A DNA stretch of 16,858 nucleotides from an uncultured Acidaminococcus sp. (GCA_900538365.1 UPXT01000049.1:1-16858), one strand, 5' to 3'. Shown: positions 7,661 to 14,473, counted from the stretch's first letter. Translations and numbers: made by a program. Notes: generated by a model not told the origin, from the letters alone.

Positions 7661-7668
7661 GACGCTAA

Positions 7669-7673
7669 CTCCT
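7669..7673 (-). promoter_or_regulatory. Ribosome binding site deciding the dpaL start
   Basis: AGGAG within GAGAGGAG, 8 nt before the ATG at 7660. The longer frame from TTG 7678 would begin before this site, so the 397-residue form is chosen. Confidence 0.8.
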
Positions 7674-7700
7674 CTCAAAAATTCTTTTCACTTTATATAT

Positions 7701-7717
7701 AGCAACTATCGTGCCAA
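7701..7717 (-). promoter_or_regulatory. Sigma-54 (-24/-12) promoter of the dpaL operon
   Basis: The minus strand reads TTGGCACGATAGTTGCT, which matches the sigma-54 consensus TGGCAC-N5-TTGC exactly. The invariant GG is at 7715-7714 and GC at 7703-7702, with 10 bp between. Transcription should start near 7690, about 30 nt before the dpaL ATG. A sequence one base off the IHF consensus (TTTCAATTTTTTA, 7721-7733 on the minus strand) and an A/T tract lie just upstream and could help DNA looping; that part is tentative. Confidence 0.93.
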
Positions 7718-7747
7718 AAATAAAAAATTGAAATAAAAGAGCCCAAA

Positions 7748-7767
7748 ACCGCATGAAAGCATGCGGT
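7748..7767. other. Hairpin between the sigma-54 promoter and its enhancer sites
   Basis: An 8-bp perfect stem (ACCGCATG with CATGCGGT) has a 4-nt loop. On the minus strand it is followed by TTTGGGCTCTTTTATTT. It may end transcripts that run down from the regulator gene before they enter dpaL, which would keep the operon silent without sigma-54 activation. The T-run is interrupted, so this is only a candidate terminator. Confidence 0.45.
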
Positions 7768-7812
7768 CTGGATTATTGGCAAAATAGGAAGACCGGGGAA
7801 CGAAAACAAAAA

Positions 7813-7865
7813 TCTCAAAATGAGAATATACGGCTTCTCATTTTGAGATTTTTCTCATTTTGAGA
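7813..7865. promoter_or_regulatory. Three enhancer (UAS) palindromes upstream of the dpaL promoter
   Basis: Three copies of one 13-bp palindrome stand at 7813-7825 (TCTCAAAATGAGA), 7836-7848 and 7853-7865 (both TCTCATTTTGAGA, its reverse complement). Centres are 23 and 17 bp apart. They lie about 130 to 170 bp upstream of the predicted start, the usual distance for bacterial enhancer-binding proteins. An identical 13-mer precedes the sigma-54 regulator gene, which ties the sites to that regulator. Binding by the YgeV-like protein is inferred. Confidence 0.9.
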
Positions 7866-7868
7866 TTG

Positions 7869-8056
7869 TAAAAAGAAGGATGAAACCATGAGGCAAGGCG
7901 CCAAACTCCCCTACGGAAGGACACTGAATTGATTTTTCAATAATACAGTCCAGCGACCGAATCGCTTCGGCGGTGTCTTGCGATTAGCGGTCTTGAACCA
8001 TCGAAAAATGCGCCTCGCTAGCCGTTCGTGTGGAGACGTCAGGCATATATGATTAA
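7869..8056. other. Non-coding stretch with a hairpin, no convincing gene
   Basis: About 190 bases without a supported gene. It contains a stem at 7955-7992: GACCGAATCGC (7955-7965) pairs with GCGATT (7980-7985) and CGGTC (7988-7992), leaving a 2-nt bulge. A smaller stem, ATTGA/TCAAT, lies around 7928-7941. A 63-codon frame crosses 7911-8102 on the minus strand, but it has no ribosome binding site that I can identify and it reads into the neighbouring inverted repeat. I read the stretch as spacer or decayed repeat sequence, possibly the 3' UTR of the regulator mRNA. Confidence 0.4.
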
Positions 8057-8266
8057 TCGGAGCAAACATCGCTCCGCTTCTCCACAAGGAGCTTGCCTCC
8101 ATTGCTTACTTCTTGATCTTAAAGAGGCAATGGAGACATGCCAATCCGTACCATCTTTCGTTCCTGATTGGGGGATGGCTTACGCCTGGGCGCTTCTCCC
8201 CTTTCCTAACCATGTGTCGTCACTTCCAGCGCCCAGCTTATCAAAGCGGAGCGATTTTTGCTCCGA
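8057..8266 (-). repeat. Structured element with inverted-repeat ends (repeat copy 2)
   Basis: A 210-bp segment is bounded by 23-bp inverted repeats (8057-8079 and 8244-8266) with one mismatch. Each end is itself a hairpin (CGGAGC / GCTCCG). Inside are a 9-bp stem CTCCATTGC (8097-8105) / GCAATGGAG (8127-8135) and a 9-bp stem CTGGGCGCT (8186-8194) / AGCGCCCAG (8228-8236). The part 8186-8266 has the same architecture and conserved loops as 23-101 of this window but different stems. The right end touches the stop codon of the regulator gene (8267-8269). It could be a MITE-like element, a transcribed 3' structure or both. No protein product is supported. Confidence 0.6.
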
Positions 8267-10054
8267 CTAAAAAATTTCATATTCTTTGATCTTCCGATAC
8301 AAAGTCGCCTTACTCAGTCCCAAAGCTTGGGCAGCCTTGAGCTTTCCTTCCCCGCTGCGTCCATAATGGAGCAAGGCCCTGCGGATGGCCTCCTTCTCAA
8401 GCTTCACAAGGGGCACGATGGGCGCTTCTATTCCCATCTCAGATGGCACCAAGTAAGCGTCCTGATTGGGTGTCTTCCGCATTTCCTTAGGCAACAGATC
8501 TACATCAAGATCGCCTCCCGGAACTGCTAAGTTTACCATATATTCCATGACGTTTTCGAGTTCCCGCACATTACCTGGCCAAGGATATTGCTTAAAAGTC
8601 TCCATCAAATCCTCTGTAATCCGCGGTTCTGATTTGCCGAGCAGCGACGAGAACCTTCTAATATAATGGACGGATAGTTCTTCAATATCTTCCTTGCGAT
8701 TGCGCAGCGGCTCGATATAGATGGGAATGACATTGAGCCGATAGTAGAGATCTTCACGGAACTGTTTTTCTTCGACCATCTTCTTTAGATCCTTATTGGT
8801 CGCAGCAATGACCCTTACATCAATATCGACAAGCTGGTTTGACCCGATGCGCACAATCTGCCGTTCCTGCAGGACGCGAAGTAGTTTAGACTGCAGATAT
8901 AAAGGCATGTCACCAATTTCATCAAGGAAAATGACACCACCATTTGCAAGTTCAAATTTCCCCATACGCCCATTCGGATCCGCTCCCGTAAAGGCTCCTT
9001 TGACATAGCCAAAAAGCTCGGATTCCATAAGATTTTCGGGAATGGCGGCGCAGTTCAAAGCAATGAAGCGGCCTTCTTTCCGGCTGCCTTCCCGCCAAAT
9101 GGAGGTTGCTACCATCTCCTTTCCAGTTCCACTTTCGCCCGTAATGAGGACCGTCGAAGATGAAGGGGCAACTCGTTCGATTTCTTCTTTGAGGTGCAGC
9201 GTCGCAGGACTTGACCCTAAGATGCTGTCCTTATCACCGTGCGGTACAAAAGCCGTCTCAAAATATTGATTCTTGATTTCCCTGCTCCGATAAAAAATGA
9301 GGACGCCTTCATAATCGCGGATCTTTTGGGGAATCTTCATATAGGATCCCATGAGATGGTACGCCCGTTCCCCTATGGTCACGCGGTATTCAGCATAGCG
9401 ATTCAGCGTATCCCCTGTCGCCTCAATAAGGACCTCTTTTCCCACAAGGTCATCATCTTCGAGCTGCTCCTGAGCCGAGCGATTGGTCATGGTGATGCGA
9501 TGGTCTGTTCCAATGACAAGCGTGCCCTGCTGAATATTTTCAAGTGTCGTATGGAGCGTTCCCAAAAGCGCTTCCCGGCGTGCATTTTCTTTTCTTTCCT
9601 GACTCTTTACAGAGATAAAATCAGCAATCTGCTCTACAAAGGCAAGGAAGGAGGCCTCCTTCGAAAGGATGGTCATCTTTTGTTCCCGAGAGCTTCCCAC
9701 AAGACCAATGACTCCAATGGCCCGCCTCGGCTCCCGGCCAAAAATCGGCATAGCAATTTCGATTTCTTCCTTGCAGTTCATAAAATGAGGACAATCTCGG
9801 CAAATGATTTCTTCTCCCGGTTGGTAAATAACCGACCGTTCTCCCGTCGTAAGGACCTTTCGATAGACATAGCCCTCACGGGACATGTCTTGATTGACTC
9901 CACCTGCAAAAAGCCCAGTCCCGGCAATTCTAACCAAATGCTGGTCCACGACCTCCACATCGACATCGGCAATGATGGAAATAATATCCGTATAACGCTG
10001 TACCACGTCCTGGATTTCATAAAGATCTGTCATTGGCTGTGTCTTAGTTTCCAT
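8267..10054 (-). CDS. Sigma-54-dependent Fis-family regulator, YgeV-like
   Basis: 595-residue bacterial enhancer-binding protein, close in length to E. coli YgeV, which sits beside ygeWXY. Domain order: N-terminal GAF-like sensor (about 1-150) with a CRDCPHFMNC cluster (Cys85, Cys88, Cys94); a PAS-like segment (about 160-260); an AAA+ domain from about 277 with Walker A GESGTGKE (306-313), the sigma-54-contacting GAFTGA loop (353-358) and Walker B FLDE (376-379); and a C-terminal Fis-type helix-turn-helix KLKAAQALGLSKATLYRKIK. All parts needed to drive open-complex formation are intact. The ATG at 10054 has AGGAG 8 nt upstream; the ATG at 10075 lies before that site and is less likely. It is encoded directly upstream of its presumed target operon, and both gene fronts carry the same 13-bp palindrome. 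The inducer is unknown. Confidence 0.93.
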   Translation of the reverse strand: METKTQPMTDLYEIQDVVQRYTDIISIIADVDVEVVDQHLVRIAGTGLFAGGVNQDMSREGYVYRKVLTTGERSVIYQPGEEIICRDCPHFMNCKEEIEIAMPIFGREPRRAIGVIGLVGSSREQKMTILSKEASFLAFVEQIADFISVKSQERKENARREALLGTLHTTLENIQQGTLVIGTDHRITMTNRSAQEQLEDDDLVGKEVLIEATGDTLNRYAEYRVTIGERAYHLMGSYMKIPQKIRDYEGVLIFYRSREIKNQYFETAFVPHGDKDSILGSSPATLHLKEEIERVAPSSSTVLITGESGTGKEMVATSIWREGSRKEGRFIALNCAAIPENLMESELFGYVKGAFTGADPNGRMGKFELANGGVIFLDEIGDMPLYLQSKLLRVLQERQIVRIGSNQLVDIDVRVIAATNKDLKKMVEEKQFREDLYYRLNVIPIYIEPLRNRKEDIEELSVHYIRRFSSLLGKSEPRITEDLMETFKQYPWPGNVRELENVMEYMVNLAVPGGDLDVDLLPKEMRKTPNQDAYLVPSEMGIEAPIVPLVKLEKEAIRRALLHYGRSGEGKLKAAQALGLSKATLYRKIKEYEIF

Positions 10055-10062
10055 AAAGACCT

Positions 10063-10067
10063 CTCCT
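10063..10067 (-). promoter_or_regulatory. Ribosome binding site deciding the regulator start
   Basis: AGGAG within AAGGAGAGG, 8 nt before the ATG at 10054. The in-frame ATG at 10075 is 5' of it and has no comparable site, so the 595-residue form is chosen. Confidence 0.75.
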
Positions 10068-10092
10068 TGCCACATTCTTTTCCACCATGCTA

Positions 10093-10105
10093 TCTCATTT
10101 TGAGA
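10093..10105. promoter_or_regulatory. Operator palindrome in front of the regulator gene
   Basis: TCTCATTTTGAGA, identical to the two proximal and complementary to the third enhancer palindrome upstream of dpaL. It lies 38 bp before the regulator start codon and directly abuts the terminator of the GntP operon. A single site this close to a start codon suggests autorepression, or shared activation and repression. No -24/-12 promoter is visible here, and I could not fix a sigma-70 promoter. Confidence 0.85.
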
Positions 10106-10143
10106 AAAAAAGAAAGAGGAACCAAACGAAAGCTTGGTTCCTC
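10103..10143 (-). terminator. Rho-independent terminator of the leuCD-like/GntP operon
   Basis: On the minus strand a perfect 10-bp stem (GAGGAACCAA with TTGGTTCCTC, arms 10134-10143 and 10116-10125) and an 8-nt loop are followed by TTTCTTTTTTT. It begins 15 nt after the GntP stop codon. Its T-run overlaps the edge of the regulator operator. Confidence 0.93.
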
Positions 10144-10158
10144 AAGATGGGTATTCTA

Positions 10159-11499
10159 CTATAGGATAAGACTTGCAATATAGGTCGCAAAAAGTCCTCC
10201 GAGAGCCATCGCGACATTGCTGATGGACAACGTGCGAAGCCCCGTTTTCATATCAAAGCCCATGCAGTTCGTGTAAACCCAGAAGAAACTGTCATTGACA
10301 TGACAACAACTGCGGGCTCCTGCACCGGAAGCAAGGAAAATCAGAATAGGATTAAGCCCCAGTTTGGAAGCGATTGGTGCACACAATGTAGCCGCCGTAA
10401 CAACAGCGACCGTCCCAGAACCTTGAACGATTTTCAGAAGGCCAGAAATAACGAAGGGAATCAAAATAAATGGAAGCCCCGTATTAATGACAAGGGTTGC
10501 AAGACTTGCCCCTGCATGAGACTGTTTCAAAACCGCACCCAAAGCACCGCCAGCTGCCGTAATAAATACAATGGACCCAGCATCACTGAGGCTCTTATCC
10601 ATGATCTTAAGAACCTTTTCCTTCCCCAGGCGACCACCAAGGGTCATGATAGCGGCAATGGAACCAATAGCGAGGGCAATATTGGAATCACCAATAAAGG
10701 ATGTGATATTACGGATATAATGCCCTTTGGGAAGCAGCATACTGCAGCTTGTATTAAGGAGAATGAGAACAATGGGTAACAAGAGCGGCAAGAGAGAGGC
10801 CCAAGTACCAGGAAGATCAGAATTTTCTTCAAGAGTCGGTTGAACCATTTCCTTTTCCTGTTCTTCATCAGAACGGAACGTATAGTAGCTTTCCGGCTTA
10901 TTCCGGAAGTAAAGCTCTGCAAAAATCCAGCCAAAAAGAGTCATGAAAACAGCTGCAAAAGCCCCCCACATAATAGCCTGACCGAGATCGATTCCCAAAA
11001 GACCCGCAGCCGCTAAAGGGCCTGGAGTAGGCGGCACGTAAACGTGTGTGGCCAGAAGACCTGCGGAAAGGCTAACTGCAAGGATAGCCAAGGGAATTCC
11101 CGATTTCTTATGAAGTGCTTTCAAGAGCGGAGAAAGAATAACAAACGCGGCATCGGAGAAAACAGGAATAGATACAATATAGCCCGTGATAGCCATGGCA
11201 AGGGATGCATGTTTCTGCCCCACCATACGAATTGTGTCGAGGGCCATCCGGTTGGTTCCTTTTGCAGCATCGAGGAAATTCCCCACCATGATGCCAAAAA
11301 TGATTACGATACCAATGCTCTTGACGGTCCCCGAAAAACCGCCTGTAATAGCTTTGATCGTAGCAGGACCGCTCATTCCAGAAAGAAGGCCCATAACAAG
11401 AGCCGTTGCAAGAAGGCTGATGAAAGCATTTGCCTTGACTTTAAGTGCTAAAGTAAAAAGAACAACCATCCCAATGACAAAAACAAGTTCAATTGGCAT
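10159..11499 (-). CDS. GntP family permease
   Basis: 446-residue membrane protein of the gluconate:H+ symporter (GntP) family, whose members carry gluconate and related sugar acids or hydroxy-acids across the cytoplasmic membrane. It has about 12 to 14 hydrophobic segments. Typical stretches include FGIMVGNFLDAAKGTNRMA, the GYIVSIPVFSDAAFVILSPLLKAL segment, THVYVPPTPGPLAAAGLLG, and the C-terminal GSGTVAVVTAA and CHVNDSFFWVYT, all hallmarks of GntP-type carriers. The start is supported by AAGGAGG 8 nt before the ATG. It is the last gene of an operon, 15 nt after the LeuD-like gene, and ends at a strong terminator. The substrate is probably the hydroxy-acid handled by the neighbouring hydro-lyase. 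Gluconate itself is not indicated, since no kinase or dehydratase for it is in the window. Confidence 0.92.
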   Translation of the reverse strand: MPIELVFVIGMVVLFTLALKVKANAFISLLATALVMGLLSGMSGPATIKAITGGFSGTVKSIGIVIIFGIMVGNFLDAAKGTNRMALDTIRMVGQKHASLAMAITGYIVSIPVFSDAAFVILSPLLKALHKKSGIPLAILAVSLSAGLLATHVYVPPTPGPLAAAGLLGIDLGQAIMWGAFAAVFMTLFGWIFAELYFRNKPESYYTFRSDEEQEKEMVQPTLEENSDLPGTWASLLPLLLPIVLILLNTSCSMLLPKGHYIRNITSFIGDSNIALAIGSIAAIMTLGGRLGKEKVLKIMDKSLSDAGSIVFITAAGGALGAVLKQSHAGASLATLVINTGLPFILIPFVISGLLKIVQGSGTVAVVTAATLCAPIASKLGLNPILIFLASGAGARSCCHVNDSFFWVYTNCMGFDMKTGLRTLSISNVAMALGGLFATYIASLIL

Positions 11500-11514
11500 A
11501 TTGTATTCCTCCTT

Positions 11515-12024
11515 TTATTCTTTTCCCATCAACGATTTGCGGATCATATTCTTGATACCGCCGTTTTCCAGAATATTTAGCACATAAGGGCTAAAGGGCG
11601 TTGTTTTTAGAACCTTACCCTGGGTTATGTCCGTCACCTCGCCTGTTTCAATATCGATTCTGATTACATCACCTTTTTGAGCGCATTTACTGATACCAGG
11701 ACACACAATGACTGGAAGCCCCAGATTGATTGCATTTCGAAAAAAAATTCTGCCAAAGGATTCTGCAAGAACGGCACCCACTCCGGCCCCCTTCAGCGCC
11801 ATTGCCGCATGTTCACGGGAAGACCCACAGCCAAAATTTATGCCGGCAACAACAATGTCTCCCGGCTGGACCTCATCAGCAAACTTCGGTTCTGCGCTAC
11901 CGCTCAGTGCGTGCTTCTTAATGTCTTCCATTTCCGTTAGTTCCACAAATATGCCAGGATAAATTTGGTCCGTATCTATGTTATTACCAAATTTCCACGC
12001 CTTGCCTTTCATAACCTTTTCCAT
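11515..12024 (-). CDS. Aconitase-family hydro-lyase, small subunit (LeuD/DmdB-like)
   Basis: 169 residues, the size of archaeal/clostridial-type 3-isopropylmalate dehydratase small subunits. It forms the swivel domain that completes the active site of the Fe-S large subunit. Motifs seen: NNIDTDQIYPG (14-24), VVAGINFGCGSSREHAAMALKGAGV (58-82, with the substrate-binding SSREH), ESFGRIFFRNAINLGLPVIV (88-107). The ATG at 12024 has GGGAG 9 nt upstream, and that site lies inside the end of the large-subunit gene; the intergenic gap is 4 nt, so expression is coupled. Known members of this subfamily act on isopropylmalate, homoaconitate, citramalate or 2,3-dimethylmalate. The residues visible do not let me choose among them, and the pairing with a GntP permease favours a catabolic role. 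Confidence 0.88.
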   Translation of the reverse strand: MEKVMKGKAWKFGNNIDTDQIYPGIFVELTEMEDIKKHALSGSAEPKFADEVQPGDIVVAGINFGCGSSREHAAMALKGAGVGAVLAESFGRIFFRNAINLGLPVIVCPGISKCAQKGDVIRIDIETGEVTDITQGKVLKTTPFSPYVLNILENGGIKNMIRKSLMGKE

Positions 12025-12028
12025 AAAA

Positions 12029-13288
12029 TCATTCTCCCTTCAGATACGGCGTCGGATCTGTAATTTTTCCCTGAAGTGCCGAAGCAGCAACTGTTGCAGG
12101 CGATCCCAAGTAAACTCGGCCCTTGACACTGCCCATGCGCCCTGGGAAATTGCGGTTTGTTGAAGAAATGCAGGTTTCTCCTTCAGCAAGAAGTCCTTGA
12201 TGAATGCCAAGGCAAGCCGCACAGCCAGGTGCTGTAAGCGTTGCCCCAGCTTCAAGAAGTACCTTGATATAGCCCTTTTCCATGCACTCTTCAAGGACTT
12301 TCTTAGAGGCAGGGACAAGAATCATGCGGGTACCCTCCGCAATATGCTTCCCTTTGAGAATCTTCGCCGCAACAGCAAAATCTGGTGTCCGACCACCTGT
12401 GCAGGAACCAAGATAGGCCTGGTTCACAGGTATTCCTTCTTCATTGACAATAGGGAACACATTATCAACACTAAAAGGAACGGAGACCTGAGGCGTCAGC
12501 TGATCCACATCATAGGTAAGGTCTGCATCGTAAATATAATCAGGATCTGTCTCATAAATTGTGTAATCCGTTATGCCATGTTCCTTAAGATAAGCAAACG
12601 TGACTTCGTCAGGCTGGATATAGGCAGCCTTACATCCCATTTCCGTGCTCATGTTGCAAAGCGCCATCCGTTCTGAAATGCTAAGTTCCTTTACGACAGG
12701 CCCCGTAAATTCAACGGCTTTATAAACACCAAAATCTGCTTTGACGCTTCCTATCACGTGCAGGATGACATCCTTAGCATAGACACCAACAGGCAGTTTA
12801 CCTGTTAGATTGATACGTATAACCTTGGGAACCATAAACCAAAGTTTTCCTGTTGCCATAATGACAGCAAGATCCGTTGCGCCCACACCCGTTCCAAAAG
12901 CACCGAAGGCACCGTGGGTCGTTGTATGTGAGTCCGTGATTACAACAATTTCTCCCGGTTTGGAAAAACCATAATCAGCCATGAGCTGATGGCAAACCCC
13001 TTTGTCAATATCCATGACATGGGTAATGCCCTGCTCCTTTGCAAATGCTCGAAATCTCTTGTGATTGTCCGCCTGCTTTTCCGTTGCACAAGGAGCATAA
13101 TGGTCAAAAAAAAGGATCACCCGTTCCGGATGGACAACCTGTTTTCCACCCATTTCATAAAAAGACTTTACGGTTTGATAGTAGAGATCATTGATTCCCA
13201 CATAATCAATGTCACAATTGACGATTTCACCGGCATGAACTTCCTCGCGCTGGCTTTTCGCAGCCAAAAGTTTTTCAATCGCATGCAT
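12029..13288 (-). CDS. Aconitase-family hydro-lyase, large subunit (LeuC/DmdA-like)
   Basis: 419-residue [4Fe-4S] subunit of the 3-isopropylmalate dehydratase/homoaconitase/dimethylmalate dehydratase group (the compact two-subunit type). The three cluster cysteines are present: Cys296 in GSCTGGR and Cys356/Cys359 in PGCAACLG. Other family signatures are FFDHYAPC (60-67), DIDKGVCHQ (93-101), TDSHTTTHGAFGAFGTGVGATD (118-139) and NRNFPGRMG (379-387). The enzyme reversibly hydrates or dehydrates a branched hydroxy-dicarboxylic acid in the cytoplasm and is oxygen-sensitive. No leuA or leuB is near, and the operon also carries a GntP-type permease and a divergent LysR regulator. I therefore infer catabolism of an imported hydroxy-acid more than leucine synthesis, but leucine synthesis cannot be excluded from sequence. 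The ribosome binding site is GGGGG about 11 nt before the ATG, somewhat long. Confidence 0.88.
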   Translation of the reverse strand: MHAIEKLLAAKSQREEVHAGEIVNCDIDYVGINDLYYQTVKSFYEMGGKQVVHPERVILFFDHYAPCATEKQADNHKRFRAFAKEQGITHVMDIDKGVCHQLMADYGFSKPGEIVVITDSHTTTHGAFGAFGTGVGATDLAVIMATGKLWFMVPKVIRINLTGKLPVGVYAKDVILHVIGSVKADFGVYKAVEFTGPVVKELSISERMALCNMSTEMGCKAAYIQPDEVTFAYLKEHGITDYTIYETDPDYIYDADLTYDVDQLTPQVSVPFSVDNVFPIVNEEGIPVNQAYLGSCTGGRTPDFAVAAKILKGKHIAEGTRMILVPASKKVLEECMEKGYIKVLLEAGATLTAPGCAACLGIHQGLLAEGETCISSTNRNFPGRMGSVKGRVYLGSPATVAASALQGKITDPTPYLKGE

Positions 13289-13334
13289 GAATATTTTCCC
13301 CCTTATTCTATATTTTCTGACTTTTTTCGTCTTG

Positions 13335-13363
13335 ATTTTATCGAGTTTGTATTATAAAATCAA
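13335..13363 (-). promoter_or_regulatory. Sigma-70 type promoter of the leuCD-like/GntP operon
   Basis: On the minus strand TTGATT (13358-13363) and TAAAAT (13335-13340) are 17 nt apart. Transcription would begin near 13328, giving a leader of about 40 nt. The -35 box lies inside the large dyad at 13350-13373. Confidence 0.6.
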
Positions 13364-13403
13364 ATTTATAATAAATATAATTATATAAGTTAAATTTATA
13401 TTA
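13350..13403. promoter_or_regulatory. Probable LysR-type operator region
   Basis: The intergenic space between the divergent hydro-lyase and LysR genes holds a perfect dyad TATTATAAA-N6-TTTATAATA (13350-13373), which fits the T-N11-A style of LysR sites. A 12-bp near-direct repeat, AAATTTATAATA (13362-13373) and AAATTTATATTA (13392-13403), is spaced 30 bp, about three helical turns. A second dyad, AATATAA / TTATATT, spans 13374-13402. The sites would serve both activation of the operon and autoregulation of the LysR gene, as is usual for this family. The extreme AT content means some of the symmetry may be chance. Confidence 0.6.
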
Positions 13404-13418
13404 TTAGAAGGACCTCTT

Positions 13419-14387
13419 ATGCAAACAGAGTACGAATATATTTTAGAAGTCTTTAAAACAGGGAGTTTTTCCAAAGCTGCGCAGAACCTTTTCATAACTC
13501 AGCCCGCCTTGAGCATTGCCATCAAAAAAGTAGAAAAAGATATTCATATGCCCTTGTTCGACCGGAGCCATAAGCCCCTTACTCTGACACCAGCGGGAAA
13601 AATCTTCATTACAAACATCTTGCAGATGAAGGAACTCGAAAACAATCTGACCCGTTCCATCCAAGACTTAGACAATTTAGAAAGCGGTGAGCTGCGCCTT
13701 GCTGGGACTCAGTATCTTAACTCCCATGTCATCCCTGCCGCCATCGACCAATACATTGCAGCCCACCCTAAGGTCTCACTATCCCTTCTCGAGGAAAATT
13801 CGGGAAAACTAAATAATCTTTTGAAGTATGGTCTTGTTGACATGGTTCTTCACTGCGGTGAATACGATTCTAGCAAGTATCGTGGAATTCCCTTTTTTAG
13901 AGATTATCTTTTCTTAGCAATTCCCAGAAAATATATTTTGGCTCCACCGCTTCTAGAAAAAAGCTATTGTGCAGAAGAACTTCTAAAAGATGATTTTCTA
14001 ACAAATCCAAAGCCAAAAGTTCCTCTTGAATATTTTTCCAATGTTCCATTTCTGCTACTTACGAATACCAATAACTTAAGAGTTCGTGCTCTTGCAATTT
14101 GTCACGAAAATCAGTTTACGCCAAACATCCGGTTCCAAGCCGAGCAACTTGAAACAGCTTATTATCTTGCAGCTCATGGTCTTGGTGCGACCTTTATCAG
14201 TGATGTTATGATCAGGGAGCATCATTTCCCGAATCTAGTATTCTATCCGATAGACTCACCTGTGGCAGTTCGCATATATCACGCCGTCATCCATAAACAA
14301 GCCTATCTATCCCGCCACATGAAAACTTTTATCGACCTAGCTAGGGAAACATGGAACGGGAAAATCAACTATTGCATAGATAATTGA
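13419..14387 (+). CDS. LysR family transcriptional regulator
   Basis: 322 residues, slightly longer than the usual 290-310. The N-terminal winged helix-turn-helix is clear: FKTGSFSKAAQNLFITQPALSIAIKKVEKDI (about 12-42), followed by PLFDRSHKPLTLTPAGK. The remainder, from about residue 90, is the two-lobe effector-binding domain (RLAGTQYLNSHVIPAAIDQY, LLEENSGKLNNLLKYGLVDMVLHCG, HGLGATFISDVMIR). The start has AAGGA about 7 nt upstream. It is the only plus-strand gene supported here and is divergent from the hydro-lyase/GntP operon, which it probably controls in response to the substrate or product. Its second half is more AT-rich than its first. The effector cannot be read from the sequence. Confidence 0.94.
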   Translation: MQTEYEYILEVFKTGSFSKAAQNLFITQPALSIAIKKVEKDIHMPLFDRSHKPLTLTPAGKIFITNILQMKELENNLTRSIQDLDNLESGELRLAGTQYLNSHVIPAAIDQYIAAHPKVSLSLLEENSGKLNNLLKYGLVDMVLHCGEYDSSKYRGIPFFRDYLFLAIPRKYILAPPLLEKSYCAEELLKDDFLTNPKPKVPLEYFSNVPFLLLTNTNNLRVRALAICHENQFTPNIRFQAEQLETAYYLAAHGLGATFISDVMIREHHFPNLVFYPIDSPVAVRIYHAVIHKQAYLSRHMKTFIDLARETWNGKINYCIDN

Positions 14388-14392
14388 ATCTA

Positions 14393-14445
14393 TGACATAC
14401 TGAAAAAGACGTGAGCCATTTGCTCACGTCCTTTTTGGTATGTCA
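14393..14445. terminator. Bidirectional terminator between convergent LysR and YfcC genes
   Basis: A perfect 9-bp stem GACGTGAGC (14408-14416) / GCTCACGTC (14422-14430) with a 5-nt loop is flanked by AAAAA (14403-14407) and TTTTT (14432-14436), so it works on both strands. An outer pairing TGACATAC (14393-14400) / GTATGTCA (14438-14445) encloses it. Confidence 0.93.
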
Positions 14446-14473
14446 CAAGAAAGTACATACAAGAAAAGTACAG

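Noticed and set aside
7911..8102. 63-codon minus-strand frame in the intergenic region after the regulator gene
   Set aside because: Arg/Lys/Trp-rich translation with no known motif. It runs through a hairpin and the left inverted repeat, and no ribosome binding site was found. Probably non-coding, though a decayed gene cannot be excluded.
8028..8270. 80-codon plus-strand frame across the structured element
   Set aside because: It simply reads through the repeat hairpins, including both inverted-repeat ends. No coding evidence.
9239..10183. 314-codon open frame antisense to the sigma-54 regulator
   Set aside because: It overlaps the regulator's well-conserved sensor and PAS-like region and has no domain signature. 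It crosses the regulator's operator and part of the terminator.
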